Shown piece after piece: positions 4,995-6,791 of a stretch of DNA of 6,791 bases. This DNA is from Pseudomonadota bacterium (GTDB lineage: Bacteria; Pseudomonadota; Alphaproteobacteria; Paracaedibacterales; CAIULA01), in NCBI GenBank assembly GCA_021804455.1, contig JAJZHT010000066.1:1-6791 (forward strand), in the 5' to 3' direction. Each line of letters begins with the position of its first letter. Within the stretch, counting starts at the first letter, position 1. A model generated the notes under the pieces. The model did not search any database, was not told where the DNA came from, and saw nothing but the letters and a program-made list of their open reading frames with translations. Position numbers and translations under genes: made by a program.

Positions 4995-6523
4995 GCTGGA
5001 ACCAACAAAGAACGACCGGTCATTTCAGGGGGGCAAGGATAACGAAGCAATTCTAAAATTGTGGGGGCAATATCACACAAAGTCCCTTCTGTCTTTAAGG
5101 TTCGAGGGCCAGCTCCGATCAAGATAAACGGCACCAGATTGCAGGTATGAGCGGTATGAGGAGTGTGATCAGGATTTAACATGTGTTCAGCATTACCATG
5201 ATCGGCGGTGATAACGAGTAACCAATTGTGCTCTTTTGCTGCTTTTTCGAGCTTTTCGAGGCACCTGTCAACAACTTCAACGGCTTTTTGAGTGGCGGCT
5301 AAGCAGCCGCTGTGGCCCACCATATCTGTGTTGGCATAATTAATAACAACCAGCTGATGACGTTTTTCTTTCATAACATGCAAAACAGCCTCTGTAAGGG
5401 CTCTTGCTGACATCTCTGGTTGTAGATCATACGTTGCCACCGCAGGGGAGGGGACTAAAATACGGTCTTCTTCTGGAAAGGGAGCTTCTCTTCCCCCATT
5501 AAAGAAAAAGGTGACATGGGCATATTTTTCTGTTTCTGCAATCCTTATTTGCCGTTGGTGGGCCTTGGCAATAACTTCTCCTAATCCATTATGGAGAGAA
5601 ATTTTAGGAAACACAGGTGTTATCCAGGGGATTAAAGAGGCAGCATAGTCGGTCATACTGATGGCGGAAGCCCATTGAATGGGAGATCCTCGATCAAAAC
5701 CAGAAAAATCTGGCAAAATAAGGGCGCTGAGCAACTGACGCATACGATCAGCACGAAAATTAAAAGTCCAGAGACCGTCTTCGACCTGCACACTACGGCC
5801 CATCCCAAGGGTGCAAGGGGGAATGAATTCATCATAAATCCCTTGGTTGTAAAAAAAGTGGATAGCTTCTTGTGGAGTAGAAAAATGATGCTCAGTTTCT
5901 CCCTGGGTTATACACCGATAGGCCAGTTGGGTTCTTAGCCAGCGTTGATCTCGGTCCATGGCATAGTATCGACCACTTAAAGTAACAAGGTGAATCGTAT
6001 CGTTCAAAAAAGGTTGAAGGCGCTCTAAAAATGACAACGCGCTTTGGGGAGACGTGTCACGACCATCCAAAAAGGCATGAATTTGAGTCGGAATACCTTC
6101 TGCTTTTAGAATATTAAGAGCCGCAAACAAATGCCGCTGATGAGAGTGAACCCCTCCATCGGACAACAAACCCATGACATGACAGGTTCCTTTTGTTTGA
6201 TGAAGTTTTTGGAGAAGTGTTTGCACGGCTGGTTGGGATTTCAGCTTATCATCTTCAATTGCTTGGTCAATTCTGGGTAAATCTTGTATGGTAACACGGC
6301 CAAGACCAATGGACATGTGGCCTACCTCTGAATTTCCCATTTGACCTTTGGGAAGGCCAACAGCTTCCTCAGAAGCTTTTAATTTTGTTGAAGGATAACC
6401 ATGAAGAAATCGCTGCCAATTCCATGCCTTTTTACTAATGGCGTTTCCAGGTCCATCCTTATCGATCCCCCACCCGTCTAGGATACACAGCACGATGCGG
6501 TCATGGCCTGGTTGCATGGTCAT
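4991..6523 (-). CDS. gpmI: 2,3-bisphosphoglycerate-independent phosphoglycerate mutase
   Basis: A cytoplasmic glycolytic and gluconeogenic enzyme interconverting 3- and 2-phosphoglycerate through a phosphoserine, using two Mn ions. Its 510 residues match the usual family length. The alkaline-phosphatase-like domain supplies LDGWG (Asp16), GNSEVGH with catalytic Ser65, NTDMVGH (Asp400, His404), TADHGN (Asp441, His442) and HTAHT (His459). The inserted transferase domain supplies SDGGVHSH (His126), DGRDTSP (Arg155, Asp156), SGRYYAMDRD (Arg185, Arg191), FNFRADR (Arg257, Arg260) and ETEKYAHVTFFFNGG (Lys333). Every expected catalytic and metal residue is present. The ATG at 6523 is used here; a second ATG two codons on (6517) is possible and neither has a strong Shine-Dalgarno. 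The stop overlaps the next gene start as ATGA, making it the first gene of the operon. No convincing promoter was found upstream. Confidence 0.97.
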   Translation of the reverse strand: MTMQPGHDRIVLCILDGWGIDKDGPGNAISKKAWNWQRFLHGYPSTKLKASEEAVGLPKGQMGNSEVGHMSIGLGRVTIQDLPRIDQAIEDDKLKSQPAVQTLLQKLHQTKGTCHVMGLLSDGGVHSHQRHLFAALNILKAEGIPTQIHAFLDGRDTSPQSALSFLERLQPFLNDTIHLVTLSGRYYAMDRDQRWLRTQLAYRCITQGETEHHFSTPQEAIHFFYNQGIYDEFIPPCTLGMGRSVQVEDGLWTFNFRADRMRQLLSALILPDFSGFDRGSPIQWASAISMTDYAASLIPWITPVFPKISLHNGLGEVIAKAHQRQIRIAETEKYAHVTFFFNGGREAPFPEEDRILVPSPAVATYDLQPEMSARALTEAVLHVMKEKRHQLVVINYANTDMVGHSGCLAATQKAVEVVDRCLEKLEKAAKEHNWLLVITADHGNAEHMLNPDHTPHTAHTCNLVPFILIGAGPRTLKTEGTLCDIAPTILELLRYPCPPEMTGRSLLVPA

Positions 6524-6791
6524 ACTTTATTCACTAATTCCTGCTTTGAGGGTACCAAAATTTTTGTCGGATGCCCAGACTTTGCTGAGGCTTTTTTAAA
6601 GAAATACTTTGTTTTGGTGAGGTTTTTTTCTGGTGATCAGGGGGGAAATATGCTTAAATTCAAGGAATTAGGATTCTATGTATTGTCTGATAAGGATGCC
6701 TTTACACAAAACTCAGATCTATGAGTGCCTTTTAAGGGGATTTTTAGTGATTTGGCGTCTTTGCAGTTTTTTTGCAGACCTAGTTTATAAG
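6524..6791. other. Region upstream of gpmI without a supported gene
   Basis: This stretch of 268 bases should contain the gpmI promoter, but I find no good minus-strand -35/-10 pair. A plus-strand frame opens inside gpmI at 6503 and runs to 6724 (73 codons), with no recognisable domain. Its internal ATG at 6650 is preceded by a run of six G (GGGGGGA), which would make a possible 24-codon peptide. A TTTGCAG direct repeat with an 11-base period lies at 6760-6766 and 6771-6777. In many alphaproteobacteria rlmH sits upstream of gpmI; no part of it is visible here. Confidence 0.5.

Noticed and set aside
5675..5938. Plus-strand open frame of 87 codons inside gpmI
   Set aside because: Antisense to the conserved transferase domain of gpmI; no ribosome-binding site or domain seen.

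Overview
The window reads as a chromosomal segment of an alphaproteobacterium with an AT-leaning, compact genome. The main evidence is the order gpmI, then a remnant at the usual envC position, then ctpA. The gpmI-envC-ctpA arrangement is a common alphaproteobacterial one. The AT bias and the gene decay suggest a reduced-genome, possibly host-associated lineage such as Holosporales or a relative. That placement is inference; no rRNA gene or taxonomic marker is present.

All five supported genes lie on the minus strand, so transcription runs from right to left. At the right, 6524-6791 is an upstream region with no convincing gene. gpmI follows (4991-6523). It is joined by a 4-base ATGA overlap to a 125-residue protein (4617-4994) that I read as an EnvC remnant without its LytM domain. 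That gene overlaps the start of ctpA (3437-4651) by 35 bases. These three form a tight, translationally coupled operon. A 97-base gap with a possible promoter and a strong Shine-Dalgarno leads to a secreted PhoD-like metallophosphatase (1701-3338). About 575 noncoding bases follow, holding a GC-rich palindrome, a GTTAAC repeat cluster and a good plus-strand sigma70-like promoter with no obvious gene behind it. The last gene (13-1125) is an FAD-dependent D-amino-acid-oxidase-type protein.

Two coding observations stand out. The FAD protein appears circularly permuted: the motif normally found at the C-terminus of this family (HNYGxGGSGWT) precedes the GxGxxG FAD-binding motif, and the protein stops where that C-terminal block would normally begin. 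The envC position holds only an exported helical piece, yet the reading frame is intact and translationally coupled on both sides. GpmI acts in central carbon metabolism; CtpA, the EnvC-like piece and the PhoD-like protein are all predicted to act in the envelope or periplasm.
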